Notes under the pieces: model-generated
The model's database searches: none
The model's input: the letters and a program-made list of their open reading frames with translations, nothing else
Told to the model about the DNA's origin: nothing
Position numbers and translations under genes: made by a program
Shown here: one piece after another, positions 37,686-46,379 of the stretch
How the letters are laid out: the number at the start of each line of letters is the position of its first letter
Position numbering within the stretch: the first letter of the stretch is position 1
Assembly: GCA_947446575.1 (NCBI GenBank)
Contig: CANFHC010000013.1
Location: forward strand, 25,167-89,166
DNA: 64,000 nucleotides
Reading direction: 5' to 3'
From: Bacteriovoracaceae bacterium
Lineage (GTDB): Bacteria; Bdellovibrionota; Bacteriovoracia; Bacteriovoracales; Bacteriovoracaceae

Positions 37686-38003
37686 ATGAAAAAAACATTA
37701 TTACTTCTCCCTATATTTCTATTTCAAATCGTCGGTTGCTCAAATCAACCAGTCGGTCGAGTTGTGAGTGAAACAGGTACTAATACCTTCAAAGCAAAAT
37801 ATGCTGGAGCAGACTTGAATGTTGGTGATAAAGTTCGAATTATAAAAATGGAATCGAACTACACTGATGAATCAGCACCGCCAGCTGTGAAAAAAGAAAT
37901 AGGCGAAGGGCGAGTTTCTACGATTTTAAAAGGTCATTATTATGAAATTACAACAGAGACAGCTCAACACATTCCGACTGATGCATTGATTGAAAAATTA
38001 TAA
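37686..38003 (+). CDS. Small lipoprotein of unknown function
   Basis: The 105-residue precursor has a lipobox IVGC with C18. The mature part contains a compact beta-rich region, GRVVSETGTNTFKAKYAG then LNVGDKVRIIK, that resembles an SH3-like barrel. AAGGAG precedes the ATG and a perfect terminator follows. Function is unknown. Confidence 0.75.
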   Translation: MKKTLLLLPIFLFQIVGCSNQPVGRVVSETGTNTFKAKYAGADLNVGDKVRIIKMESNYTDESAPPAVKKEIGEGRVSTILKGHYYEITTETAQHIPTDALIEKL

Positions 38004-38018
38004 AAGTATTTTGATATT

Positions 38019-38048
38019 TCCAACACATTTTTAATTAAATGTGTTGGA
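38019..38048 (+). terminator. Intrinsic terminator after the small lipoprotein gene
   Basis: TCCAACACATTT and its exact complement form a 12-bp stem around a TTAATT loop, ending in TTC-T. It is perfect and may act on either strand. Confidence 0.8.
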
Positions 38049-38152
38049 TTCTATTTAGCACTTTCGACAAATCCATAAAGAAAATATTCCAGCGATGGCG
38101 TGTTTATTGAACCCATTTTAAAAAATCACCGATTCGCTTAGTATGAAGTTAG

Positions 38153-38644
38153 CTATTTATCATGAGCTCGAATGATATTATAAATATTAGTTAGAGTATA
38201 TTTTTTGAATGTTGCAGGCCTCTTTCGCTTTTCACCTTCATAACTAATCATCACTGCTTCTTTTTTATCTTTGTTTATCCACGCTAGAAAAATGCCACTA
38301 TGTTCGGTATCAAAATATGAGTGATTTACAAAATAGAGCCAATCACCGGGAATGATTTGATCTGCATTCGTATATGGACCATGCAGTTTACTTTTATAAA
38401 TGGTGTCTCGAAGATTTGCGGGATAGCCTGCTCGATTGTAAACTGCGTTGATATAATCCCAACATCCTCCGAGGATAATTTCTTGATTTGTAATCATCGC
38501 ATTTGAGGTTTCGATTATTTTTCTTCCTCCAAAACTTGCCGAGTTCTCTGCACGATAAACGATTTCACTTAAATTCGAAATCTTTGAAGTGGAACAAGAG
38601 AAAATAAAAAAAAGTATAAAAAAAATTTTAAATATTTTATTCAT
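38153..38644 (-). CDS. Lipoprotein with an NlpC/P60-like cysteine hydrolase fold
   Basis: The 163-residue precursor has a lipobox FSC (C17). C61 at the start of a helix (GGCWDYINAVYNRAGY) and H115 in EHSGIFLAW, preceded by IIPGDWLYF, follow the NlpC/P60 or CHAP order of catalytic cysteine then histidine. If active it would cut peptide bonds in peptidoglycan from a lipid anchor. The assignment rests on motif order only. Confidence 0.6.
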   Translation of the reverse strand: MNKIFKIFFILFFIFSCSTSKISNLSEIVYRAENSASFGGRKIIETSNAMITNQEIILGGCWDYINAVYNRAGYPANLRDTIYKSKLHGPYTNADQIIPGDWLYFVNHSYFDTEHSGIFLAWINKDKKEAVMISYEGEKRKRPATFKKYTLTNIYNIIRAHDK

Positions 38645-38722
38645 GAATCAATTCTAAACAATGGTGTATTTTTTGCACCTTAATTCTGAGAGTTTCGCAA
38701 CTTTTATTCATGGAGAAAAACT

Positions 38723-39598
38723 ATGCCATATATTAAAGTAGGACAAGAAAATCTAAACGATATAAAAATTCACTATGAAGATCATGGCACTGGAAATCCT
38801 GTTGTGTTCATTCATGGATTCCCCTTCTCTGGTGCTGCTTGGGAAAAACAAGAATCTGTATTTCTTAAAGAGAACTATCGAGTCATTACCTATGACCGTC
38901 GTGGCTTTGGTCAATCAAGTCAACCTTCTATTGGTTATAACTATGATACCTTGGCCGATGATCTTCAAAAACTAATCACTGAACTTGATCTAAAAGATGT
39001 GACTCTAGTTGGTCATTCAATGGGCACTGGAGAAATTGTCCGCTACTTGGGAACCTTTGGATCTAAGCGAATTAATCGAGTCGTTTTCATTGCTCCAATA
39101 GCGCCATTTCTTCTTAAAACTGCAGATAATGAAACTGGTATTGATAAAAGTGTCTTTGAAGGAATTAAAACAGAGATTATGGCAGATCGAGCGCTGTTTC
39201 TTTCAGAATTTATAAAAAACTTTTATCACACAGAAAAAAATTTAGGAAAACCAGTGAGCAAAGAAAAAACTTATATGGATTTTAACGTTGGTGCATCTGC
39301 CTCACCGATTGCGACTCTTGCTTGTGTCTCAGCTTGGCTTACTGATTTTCGTCGTGACATACCTAAGATCAATATTCCAAGTCTCGTTATTCAGGGCGAT
39401 GCTGATAAAATTCTTCCCATTGAAGCAACAGGATCACTACTGGCCAAAGCACTTAATACTCGCTTAGTAAAAATTCCAGATGGCCCTCATGGCATCCCAT
39501 GGACACATGCTGATGTTGTGAATAAAGAAATTTTAGAATTTCTAAGAGGTGAAAATAAAAAATCAGACGTTAAAGCAGAAGATATTTTTATCTCCTGA
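38723..39598 (+). CDS. Alpha/beta hydrolase, non-haem haloperoxidase type
   Basis: The 291-residue enzyme has the oxyanion segment FIHGFPFSG near 29-37, the nucleophile elbow GHSMGTGE with S99, the acid in GDADKILP, and the base in PDGPHGIPWTH. The GFGQSSQP motif and the Met after the serine match cofactor-free haloperoxidases/esterases. The natural substrate is unknown. GGAG precedes the ATG. Confidence 0.87.
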   Translation: MPYIKVGQENLNDIKIHYEDHGTGNPVVFIHGFPFSGAAWEKQESVFLKENYRVITYDRRGFGQSSQPSIGYNYDTLADDLQKLITELDLKDVTLVGHSMGTGEIVRYLGTFGSKRINRVVFIAPIAPFLLKTADNETGIDKSVFEGIKTEIMADRALFLSEFIKNFYHTEKNLGKPVSKEKTYMDFNVGASASPIATLACVSAWLTDFRRDIPKINIPSLVIQGDADKILPIEATGSLLAKALNTRLVKIPDGPHGIPWTHADVVNKEILEFLRGENKKSDVKAEDIFIS

Positions 39599-39600
39599 TT

Positions 39601-40419
39601 TTATTTCTCGCTTGCAGGAACTCTGTTAGAAGTTTTTAATTCTTCTTCAGCAGCTATTTCTTTTTTTACTTCTTCTGATCCGCTTTTTAAGAAAAATGAT
39701 TTCTGCATTGCTCGAAGGACAACGATCGCTTCATTGATTGCTTTAAGACTTTTTTCACTGACAACGGGCATATCTTTAGCAGCATTTTTTAAAAGTGGTG
39801 CAGTTTCTTGCAAATCTACAATTAACTTATTTGTTCCTTGTATCGCTAAGACTGCTTCGTTTGAAATTTTATCTGTATGCGCAAATACTTTGGGAAGTTG
39901 CCCATTTACCTTAGTAGCAATCATATCCGTTTTTTTGAATGTCGATTTCAAGTTCGCTAGTATTGGAGCGATATCTCCAAAATCAATCGAAGCGAGTTTG
40001 TTAACGAGATCTTCGCTCTCCACTACAGGTAAAAAACTTCCGGCTGCCGACATGGTTGGTCCTGGAACATATTTTAACTCAACTATTTTATCTCCAATCA
40101 CCATAGGATTGATGATTAAGATTTGTGAGTTGGTTGTGAAAAATTTACGGTATTCACTGCTGACTTCAAATTTAGCGATGATCTCTGCTTGATCATTTAA
40201 AGTCACTTTAACAACATTACCAATATTCATTCCCTTTAATTGAACTTTTGATCCTTCTTGAAGCTGACCAGCTGTTGAGAGTCTTAAGTTGAAACTTACT
40301 TTATCTTTCCAAAAAAGATTCTTAGCTAATACTCCTGCACATATTGAAAAAATTCCAATAAAACATATCATAAGAAAAACGCCGACAGATCTCTCTATGG
40401 CGGTTAGTTTATATTTCAT
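39601..40419 (-). CDS. MCE-domain (MlaD-like) lipid transport protein
   Basis: The 272-residue protein is anchored by one N-terminal helix (about 12-34) and carries one MCE domain (about 40-120: FNLRLSTAGQLQEGSKVQLKGMNIGNV). A long helical and coiled region ends in a charged tail. MCE proteins form hexameric rings that pass phospholipids across the periplasm. It is the last gene of a three-gene operon, overlapping the ATPase gene by 4 nt (ATGA). Confidence 0.9.
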   Translation of the reverse strand: MKYKLTAIERSVGVFLMICFIGIFSICAGVLAKNLFWKDKVSFNLRLSTAGQLQEGSKVQLKGMNIGNVVKVTLNDQAEIIAKFEVSSEYRKFFTTNSQILIINPMVIGDKIVELKYVPGPTMSAAGSFLPVVESEDLVNKLASIDFGDIAPILANLKSTFKKTDMIATKVNGQLPKVFAHTDKISNEAVLAIQGTNKLIVDLQETAPLLKNAAKDMPVVSEKSLKAINEAIVVLRAMQKSFFLKSGSEEVKKEIAAEEELKTSNRVPASEK

Positions 40420-41123
40420 CCAGTAATCCTTTGTTCTTCCCTTGAATCTTCTCGGACAATTTTTTTATCTTGCACCCAAATTTTCACGGGATTTAATTTT
40501 TCTAATTGCGGCTCATCATCTGAAATAATAAAGACATGTTTTAGGCCATAGTCTTTTTTGAAGAGTTCCAACAGGGAAATAAATGAGTCTCGATTGCTAT
40601 CATCTAAGCTGGAGAGAGGATTTATGAAAATCATCATTTCTGGTTTTAGAACAAACGCTCGCAAGAGTAGAAATGTTTTATAAAGACTTTGAGTTACAAA
40701 AGCAGGCCTCTGGTCTTTTACATGAGTCACTCTAAAAATATCCATTAAAGTATGAACCCAAGTCTGTATTTCTGCTTCACTCCAGGTAGAATGATAGCGA
40801 AGTGGAAGTGCTAAATTATTTTCGAGCGATTGATTAACAAGAAGACCTGTTCCGTCAAAGCCAAATCCAATATGCTTTAGAATTGAAGCATAATGAAGAT
40901 ATCCCAATTCATGAATGTCTTGGTTATTAATTATAATTTTCCCCGCGGTAGGCTCAATGGCCCCAGACATCAAACGAATAAAAATGGATTTACCACTTGT
41001 TGAACTTCCGCGAATCCAGACTATTTCTCCTAAAGGAAAATTGAAATCAACATTTTTGATAATGGGATTATCAGCAATATAACCAAAAGATAAATTTTCA
41101 AATTTTAGATTTTCAAATTTCAT
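40416..41123 (-). CDS. Degenerate ABC ATPase subunit of the MCE transporter
   Basis: The 235-residue protein has the MlaF-like fold and an acceptable Walker A (GSSTSGKS). The other motifs have decayed. The Q-loop glutamine is absent (GFGFDGTG), the LSGGQ signature is replaced by VTQSLYK, Walker B reads MMIFINPLSSLDD with IN in place of the Asp-Glu pair, and the H-loop histidine is lost (FIISDDEPQ). Its start at 41123 overlaps the permease stop by 4 nt and its stop overlaps the MCE gene. It may bind but not hydrolyse ATP, or rely on another subunit. Confidence 0.85.
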   Translation of the reverse strand: MKFENLKFENLSFGYIADNPIIKNVDFNFPLGEIVWIRGSSTSGKSIFIRLMSGAIEPTAGKIIINNQDIHELGYLHYASILKHIGFGFDGTGLLVNQSLENNLALPLRYHSTWSEAEIQTWVHTLMDIFRVTHVKDQRPAFVTQSLYKTFLLLRAFVLKPEMMIFINPLSSLDDSNRDSFISLLELFKKDYGLKHVFIISDDEPQLEKLNPVKIWVQDKKIVREDSREEQRITG

Positions 41124-41962
41124 GCAATCGATCCAAAGTAACTTGTTAAACTCATTAATAGATTCCAAATCATGACCGTCGCTAAACACCAGACAACTGC
41201 TCTACTTGTTACTTGGGGAACTTCGTGGGAGCTTTTTTTAACCGAAAGCCCCCATGAGATTGAGAGGCTAAAAATAAAAAAAGCGGAACCGATGCATTTT
41301 AAAAATGCAGTGATGATGTCAATTGGTTTAAGGTAATTTGCCAGCGAGTATAAATAACTGCTGAATGAAAATGGATGTATAAAATTCGACACGACATAGG
41401 CTCCGCCCAAGCTCATTAAATTAAATACATAATTTAGACAGATCAGACTTACAATCCCACTTAAAATACGTGGGAAAATAATAAAACTCGTATAGTCGAT
41501 CCCAAGAGATTTAAGCGAATCAATTTCTTTATTGACTTGCATATTACCTAACTCGCTGGCTATCGCAGTTCCCGATCTTGCAATGATGATGAACGCTGTA
41601 AAAAGAGGTGCTATCTCACGAGAAATAACCGCGATTAAAATTTTACCAACTAAATCTGCTTGTCCAAATAAAGTTAATCCTGTGCTGATAGGAAGAACGG
41701 CTAAGCTTCCAGTGATCAGAGCAATAAAACTCACTAAAAGAAAGGATTGATTAGCGGTAAAATAAATTTGCATGATCAACGTTTTAAAAATCATGATAAT
41801 TTTGCCACGATTTTCAAGCGGATTAACAAAGAGAAGAGAAAAATTTCTAAAAGCTAGATAAGTTAAATACATTGTTTGATGCAGAAACCTCGCGTTTTCG
41901 AAAAAACTGAGAGCTACTTCATCGACCTTGCTTTGAGTGTATATTCTTATCTGCACCATCAT
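41120..41962 (-). CDS. MlaE-like permease of the MCE transporter
   Basis: The 280-residue integral membrane protein has about five or six hydrophobic helices. The MlaE family signature is visible in REIAPLFTAFIIIARSGTAIASELGNMQVNKEIDSLKSLG (residues about 135-175), including the EIDAL-type coupling helix. It is the first gene of the permease-ATPase-MCE operon. Such systems move phospholipids between the inner and outer membranes. Confidence 0.9.
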   Translation of the reverse strand: MMVQIRIYTQSKVDEVALSFFENARFLHQTMYLTYLAFRNFSLLFVNPLENRGKIIMIFKTLIMQIYFTANQSFLLVSFIALITGSLAVLPISTGLTLFGQADLVGKILIAVISREIAPLFTAFIIIARSGTAIASELGNMQVNKEIDSLKSLGIDYTSFIIFPRILSGIVSLICLNYVFNLMSLGGAYVVSNFIHPFSFSSYLYSLANYLKPIDIITAFLKCIGSAFFIFSLSISWGLSVKKSSHEVPQVTSRAVVWCLATVMIWNLLMSLTSYFGSIA

Positions 41963-42147
41963 GAAAACAGATCGACTTTTTTGAAATTAATATGAGTAAA
42001 TCGTCCCTGAAAACAAATTCACTCAACTATTTTCAAACAGAAATCAATATCATAAATAAAGTTGTCGCCAGCTACGACCCTTCATGAAAACCCAAGCTAT
42101 TGGCAATTCTTGGGCCTTCAGCTAAGCTCAAAAACAAAAGGATCCCC

Positions 42148-42531
42148 ATGATAGAATACCACCTCACACCAAGATTTAAAGACACCGATGCTCTCGGACA
42201 TATCAACAACGCTGCCTATTCAACTTGGTTTGAAGAGGCCAGAAGGCCCATCTTCGAAATTTTCGTTCCAGACTTAGATACAAAAAAATGGAATCTTATT
42301 ATCGCGAGAGCAGAAATAGATTTCCTCGCGCAAGGTAATTATCAAAAAGAGGTGCTCATAGAGACGAGTATGGAAAAAATTGGGAATTCATCCTTTGTTT
42401 TGCTTCAAACGGCGATTCAAGACCAAAAACCGATTTGCAAAGCAAAATCATTTTTAGTGCACTTTGACTATGCCATCCAAAAACCACAATCGATTCCAGA
42501 CGATATCAGAGTCAAACTTCAAAACATATAA
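42148..42531 (+). CDS. Acyl-CoA thioesterase, hotdog fold
   Basis: The 127-residue protein has the 4-hydroxybenzoyl-CoA thioesterase-type signature RFKDTDALGHINNAAYSTWFEEAR with the catalytic aspartate (DTDALGH). It should hydrolyse acyl- or aryl-CoA esters; the natural substrate is unknown. AGGATCCCC precedes the ATG at 42148, and an in-frame upstream ATG was rejected for lack of a site. The first palindromic repeat follows the stop. Confidence 0.85.
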   Translation: MIEYHLTPRFKDTDALGHINNAAYSTWFEEARRPIFEIFVPDLDTKKWNLIIARAEIDFLAQGNYQKEVLIETSMEKIGNSSFVLLQTAIQDQKPICKAKSFLVHFDYAIQKPQSIPDDIRVKLQNI

Positions 42532-42532
42532 T

Positions 42533-42561
42533 CCTAAAAAGGTTCCAGGAACCTTTTTAGG
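42533..42561. repeat. Palindromic repeat copy 1
   Basis: A5-GGTTCC-A-GGAACC-T5 with matching flanks CCT/AGG, between the convergent thioesterase and SWIB genes. It can fold as a bidirectional terminator. Confidence 0.9.
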
Positions 42562-42578
42562 AGCATATTTAAGATAAT

Positions 42579-42905
42579 TTATTCGATGTTTGCGCCAACA
42601 ACAGATGCTAATTGAAGCATATTGATAGTTTGTCCAAGTTGTAAGCCGGTAAAGTCAGTTACTTTACCAGATGATTTGCTTGTTACTTTAGTCGCTTTAA
42701 AAAGCTTTAAAAGTGTGTCGTCCGCTACAATGTATTTTCCTGCGCCTTCTGCCTTACCGTTTTCAGTTTTAGCTTGAAGTTTATTTTCTTTGATATAATC
42801 CCAAAATTTTTGAGTAATCGCTGTTCTTGGAAGTTCAGCAGCTCCACAGAATGCTGCTAAATCTACTTTTAATTTTACTGGTTTGTTTAATCCGACTTCT
42901 GACAT
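42579..42905 (-). CDS. SWIB/MDM2-domain protein
   Basis: The 108-residue protein consists of a SWIB domain: LAAFCGAAELPRTAITQKFWDYIKENKL followed by YIVADDTLLKLF and the final TINMLQLASVV. In eukaryotes SWIB domains occur in chromatin remodellers and MDM2; in bacteria they occur in Chlamydia (also fused to topoisomerase I) and a few others. It directly follows the H1-like gene on the same strand, which suggests a joint role in nucleoid structure (inference). Confidence 0.85.
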   Translation of the reverse strand: MSEVGLNKPVKLKVDLAAFCGAAELPRTAITQKFWDYIKENKLQAKTENGKAEGAGKYIVADDTLLKLFKATKVTSKSSGKVTDFTGLQLGQTINMLQLASVVGANIE

Positions 42906-43117
42906 GCTCGTATCCTTTCGTTATGTGTTTATGAAGAAGTATTATCGAACTATTAACTTAAATTTACGACTGATAATTTTCGTTAATTAGCTTTTAGAAT
43001 CTAACTTTCTTGATTTATAGGAATATAAAAAGCTTTGCTAGGTTAATAAAACAAAAAAAAGACTAGGATTTTGGGCGAAATATTTTGACTAGATGGGCAA
43101 ATGGGCGGGGGAAAAAT

Positions 43118-43143
43118 AAAAAGGGACCCGAAAGTCCCTTTTT
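43118..43143 (-). terminator. Intrinsic terminator after the H1-like gene
   Basis: AAAAAGGGAC and GTCCCTTTTT form a 10-bp stem around CCGAAA, 15 nt past the H1-like stop. It has A- and T-tracts on both sides. Confidence 0.85.
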
Positions 43144-43158
43144 TATTTTCAATAGAAA

Positions 43159-43431
43159 TTAAACTGCTGGTGCTGCTACTGGAGCTGCAACTTTCTTAGT
43201 TGCTCTTTTTTTTGTAGCTTTTTTTGCTACTTTCTTAGTTGCTTTCTTAGCTGCAACTTTTTTTGTAGCTTTTTTAGCTGCTACTTTTTTCGTAGCTTTT
43301 TTAGCTACTTTTTTTGTCGCTTTCTTAGCAGCTTTCTTCGTAGCTTTTTTAGCTACTTTCTTAGTTGCTTTTTTTGCTGATTTCTTTGCTACTTTTTTTG
43401 TAGCTTTCTTAGTTGCTTTTTTAACTGCCAT
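43159..43431 (-). CDS. Lysine-rich histone H1-like protein
   Basis: The 90-residue protein is almost wholly built of KKATKK, KKVAKK and AAKKATKKV repeats and ends in a short APVAAPAV tail. Such basic tandem-repeat tails bind and compact DNA, as in Chlamydia Hc1/Hc2 and the C-terminal tail of histone H1. GGAGG precedes the ATG at 43431. Repeat number probably varies between strains because the DNA is low in complexity. It sits next to the SWIB gene. Confidence 0.85.
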   Translation of the reverse strand: MAVKKATKKATKKVAKKSAKKATKKVAKKATKKAAKKATKKVAKKATKKVAAKKATKKVAAKKATKKVAKKATKKRATKKVAAPVAAPAV

Positions 43432-43540
43432 GGAATCCTCCAAAATGTTGTTGTTACTTAATCATATAACATCTTTTTATTTTGATGCAAAGAAATTATG
43501 CATGTCGGACCTTGAGCAAGATTAATCGAGCATAAAATCT

Positions 43541-43574
43541 AATCCGAAAAAGGTTCCAGGAACCTTTTTGGATT
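43541..43574. repeat. Palindromic repeat copy 2
   Basis: The core A5-GGTTCC-A-GGAACC-T5 is flanked by AATCC and GGATT, which pair with each other. It lies 3' of the metallophosphoesterase gene, 110 nt before the H1-like start. Confidence 0.9.
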
Positions 43575-43718
43575 CAATTTCCAGAGCAAATCAAAATCAA
43601 AAAAGAAGCTGGGCCTCATCAGAGTGAAGCTCATAACGGAGTTGTTGCCACTAATCGATTTGGACATTCAACGAGATTTATCAATGAGGCTTGAGGCAAA
43701 ATCTTGGTCCTTTTTTTA

Positions 43719-44348
43719 CTAGAGCTCAACATCGATCGCCGGATACGCAGGCAAATATTTCTCATCTAAGTTGCAAGCATTCACGAAAAGAGTGTTATCT
43801 ATCTTCAAAGTTCCATGCCCTTCATGAATATGGCCGAAGGCATGTATCTTGGGCTTGATCTTCATTACAGCTTCTAAGAGATCATTGCAGCCTACTCGCT
43901 CCCCATGAAAACAGAGATCGAGAATCCCAAAAGGCGGTCCATGTGTGATGAGAACGTCTGTATCAGTTGGAATTAAATCCCAATGCCTTTTTATTTCAAC
44001 TCCACGCGTTCGATTAAAGGCCCAATCATGGAACCAAGGCTGAATGGGAGATCCCCAGAATTTAATTCCATCAATATCAAGGCCGGAGTCATTTAAATAA
44101 ATTAATCCGTCGTCAGAGAAGTATTCTTCTGCGGTTGCTTTTCTTTCATCGTCAAAGCAGAAATCGTGGTTTCCGGCGATGACGATTTTATATTGGTAGT
44201 CTAGATTTTTAACGAAATGGGAAAAATCTTTGACCTGAGAGAGTTCTCCCCTATGAGTTAGGTCACCGCAGAAGACGAGAACATCGCCACCATTAAATTT
44301 GATTTTTTTATGGCGGTTGTGGGTGTCGGAGAAGAAGGTTATTTTCAT
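43719..44348 (-). CDS. Calcineurin-like metallophosphoesterase
   Basis: The 209-residue enzyme has the full dimetal motif set: FSDTHNRH (D8, H10), FCGDLTHRG, AGNHDF and GHIHEGHG near the C-terminus. The order and spacing resemble the MPPED/239AB cAMP-phosphodiesterase group. Substrate unknown; cytoplasmic, as no signal peptide is present. Confidence 0.88.
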   Translation of the reverse strand: MKITFFSDTHNRHKKIKFNGGDVLVFCGDLTHRGELSQVKDFSHFVKNLDYQYKIVIAGNHDFCFDDERKATAEEYFSDDGLIYLNDSGLDIDGIKFWGSPIQPWFHDWAFNRTRGVEIKRHWDLIPTDTDVLITHGPPFGILDLCFHGERVGCNDLLEAVMKIKPKIHAFGHIHEGHGTLKIDNTLFVNACNLDEKYLPAYPAIDVEL

Positions 44349-44377
44349 GATTATAGTTTAACTGAGGTTTTTTTGTT

Positions 44378-44440
44378 TAAAAAGGTTCCTTAAATGGTTC
44401 CAGGAACCATTTAAGAAAAAGGTTCCAGGAACCATTTAAG
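44378..44440. repeat. Palindromic repeat copy 3 (compound)
   Basis: One half-unit (AAAAAGGTTCC) is followed by a complete variant with arms CTTAAATGGTTCC/GGAACCATTTAAG, then by a further A5-GGTTCC-A-GGAACC unit ending in ATTTAAGG. It lies 3' of the protease gene, upstream of the metallophosphoesterase. Confidence 0.85.
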
Positions 44441-44472
44441 GAAGCTTTTTAATTAAGAAGCTAGATAGAAAT

Positions 44473-44502
44473 AAAAAAGCCCAGCAAATGCCAGGCTTTT
44501 TT
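44473..44502 (-). terminator. Intrinsic terminator after the protease gene
   Basis: AAAAAAGCC and GGCTTTTTT form the stem around an imperfectly paired CAGCAAATGCCA, 24 nt beyond the protease stop. Confidence 0.75.
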
Positions 44503-44525
44503 AACTATCAAAAACAATATTAAAA

Positions 44526-45377
44526 TTATCTTGTTTGCTTATACAACTCACAATTAGGAAGTGTTAAATCAATTCTAAAATCAGGAGTTAAACAAGTCGC
44601 GACTCTATAAGTCTGCTGCCCGTAAGAGGCCCCAGGTTTTACGACAATATTTCCTTGTTCATCCACTTCGCAAGGATTGTCCATTGTACATTTTTTCCCA
44701 TCTTCGTTTCCAGTGTTGTTGATCCCAACAACTGTGCGCGTTCCGGTTTGAATAATGGGAGATCCAGAAGTTCCTCCGATAGTGTCACAACCAGTTGACG
44801 AGTAACGGATTGAATCTTTCATCGTCCATCCCGCTTCTCTTAATTCAAAAATAAAGGCGTCGATATTACATCTGTATCCGCGATCCCAGTATCCTGAGAC
44901 AATATCAATTGACGTTGCTAATCCAGGATGAGTGCCGGCGAAATCAAACGAGTCAACTCCTTTAGCTGTTAGGTCTTTATAAGTTTCTTTTAATTCATAA
45001 AGAGTGATGTCGGTATTTGTCATTGATGAGTACAAAACTTTCGTCGCATTGATGCCAACTAATTTTTGAGAGTGATTATAAACTTTCATCGAGCGGCTTA
45101 CCGCTTGATTGCTTACAACTTGACCTGGATCAGGCATCCCAGAAGATAAGCAGTGACCGTTTGTCATCGCAATCGCTTTAGAAGCATCTGGCATTCCAGC
45201 AAAACGAATAATTGAACCAGAACAATTTGAGAGTTTAACAATCCCATCAAAATCGTAATTAGGATCTAGTGCGTTTAATTTGTTTGATGCAACTTTTAAA
45301 GCGTCGAAAGACCCTACTGGTAAGGCGAACGCTTGAGTTGATACGATAGTGAAAAATGCGAGTGATAAAAGTTTCAT
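44526..45377 (-). CDS. Secreted trypsin-like serine protease
   Basis: The 283-residue precursor has a signal peptide (MKLLSLAFFTIVSTQAFA) and the chymotrypsin-fold triad: H75 in TNGHCLSS, D123 in NTDITLYEL and S204 in GGTSGSP. The GTSGSP form is more V8/S1B-like than GDSGGP. Several cysteines suggest disulfides. It is a candidate extracellular or periplasmic protease for protein digestion. AAGGA precedes the ATG at 45377. Confidence 0.85.
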   Translation of the reverse strand: MKLLSLAFFTIVSTQAFALPVGSFDALKVASNKLNALDPNYDFDGIVKLSNCSGSIIRFAGMPDASKAIAMTNGHCLSSGMPDPGQVVSNQAVSRSMKVYNHSQKLVGINATKVLYSSMTNTDITLYELKETYKDLTAKGVDSFDFAGTHPGLATSIDIVSGYWDRGYRCNIDAFIFELREAGWTMKDSIRYSSTGCDTIGGTSGSPIIQTGTRTVVGINNTGNEDGKKCTMDNPCEVDEQGNIVVKPGASYGQQTYRVATCLTPDFRIDLTLPNCELYKQTR

Positions 45378-45494
45378 TGCAATCATCCTTGATTAGTCTT
45401 TTTAAAATTAACTCTCAACTATTAAGGATAATCCTGTTGAACGAAATATCTAGCATATCTCGCAAATGTAAAATGATGTTTGAAAAATTGTTGA

Positions 45495-45520
45495 CGAAAA
45501 AGGTTCCAGGAACCTTTTCG
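45495..45520. repeat. Palindromic repeat copy 4
   Basis: CGAAAAAGGTTCC and GGAACCTTTTCG, with a single central A. It lies 3' of the SDR gene, between it and the protease start. Confidence 0.9.
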
Positions 45521-45625
45521 TAGCACCGGGATACCATGCATCCTGTGCATAAATAGTGTTCTAATTGTTCCCATGGTCACTTCATTTTATTGAATGTAAA
45601 TTTTTTAATTTTATTACGAGACACA

Positions 45626-46351
45626 CTACCAATCAATCACTCGCCCATCCCAATTCAGAAAGTTTCCAGTCATACTGAATGAAGAACTAAAAATGACATT
45701 ACAAATATTGGCCGCTGCCTCATTAGGACTGTGAACTTTGTGAGTCACGAAGGAATTAAACTTTTCACTCAATCGAGTCTGGGTCGTTCCAGGATGAATA
45801 GCAAGAACAAGCGAGCGCTTATTAGTTCGCCCCCATTCGAGGGCAATATTTTTTAAAAAAGCATTTAATGCAGATTTAGATGCACGGTATCCATACCACC
45901 CACCAAGCTCATTTTCTCCAATACTTCCAACCATTGCCGAAAGAGCAACAAAAGCAAAACCTTCAGATGAGAGATTATTGCGAACTACTTTTGCAAGTAA
46001 GGGTGTAAGAATAGCATTAGTTCTAAAATACTCGATTAGTTTTTCCTCACTGATATCTCTCAGGCTTTTTTCCGGTCCGCCATGCTCATTTTCCAAGTAC
46101 CCAATCGTATTTATGATAAGGTCGAATTTAACAGTCGGAATGGAGCTTATAAAATCTGACAAGCTCGCCTCATTAATAGTTGAAGCAATGGTGTTATGGA
46201 CTCGTGGGTACTCAACCGGAGAACGAGAAAGTGTATAAATATAAAGTGTCGAATTTTCCTCTAACAAGTAATTTAAAATTGCATTGCCAATGCCACCAGT
46301 CGCTCCGAGAAGAAGTACATTTTTTACATTTTTTAATTCAATTTTATTCAT
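45626..46351 (-). CDS. Short-chain dehydrogenase/reductase, C-factor-like
   Basis: The 241-residue Rossmann protein has GATGGIG at 16-22, a NTIG in place of NNAG at 81-84 and Y155/K159 in YRASK. The NTIG and the form of the C-terminus (LNWDGRVIDW) recall the CsgA/C-factor type SDRs of myxobacteria and E. coli relatives. It ends a minus-strand group with the DUF2867 gene 28 nt upstream. Substrate unknown. Confidence 0.85.
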   Translation of the reverse strand: MNKIELKNVKNVLLLGATGGIGNAILNYLLEENSTLYIYTLSRSPVEYPRVHNTIASTINEASLSDFISSIPTVKFDLIINTIGYLENEHGGPEKSLRDISEEKLIEYFRTNAILTPLLAKVVRNNLSSEGFAFVALSAMVGSIGENELGGWYGYRASKSALNAFLKNIALEWGRTNKRSLVLAIHPGTTQTRLSEKFNSFVTHKVHSPNEAAANICNVIFSSSFSMTGNFLNWDGRVIDW

Positions 46352-46379
46352 CTATAATTCCCTGTTCTAGAAAAAAAAT

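Noticed and set aside
43159..43431. Lysine-rich repeats as a microsatellite with no gene
   Set aside because: A GGAGG ribosome-binding site, a clean ATG-to-stop frame and a terminator show that it is an expressed gene.
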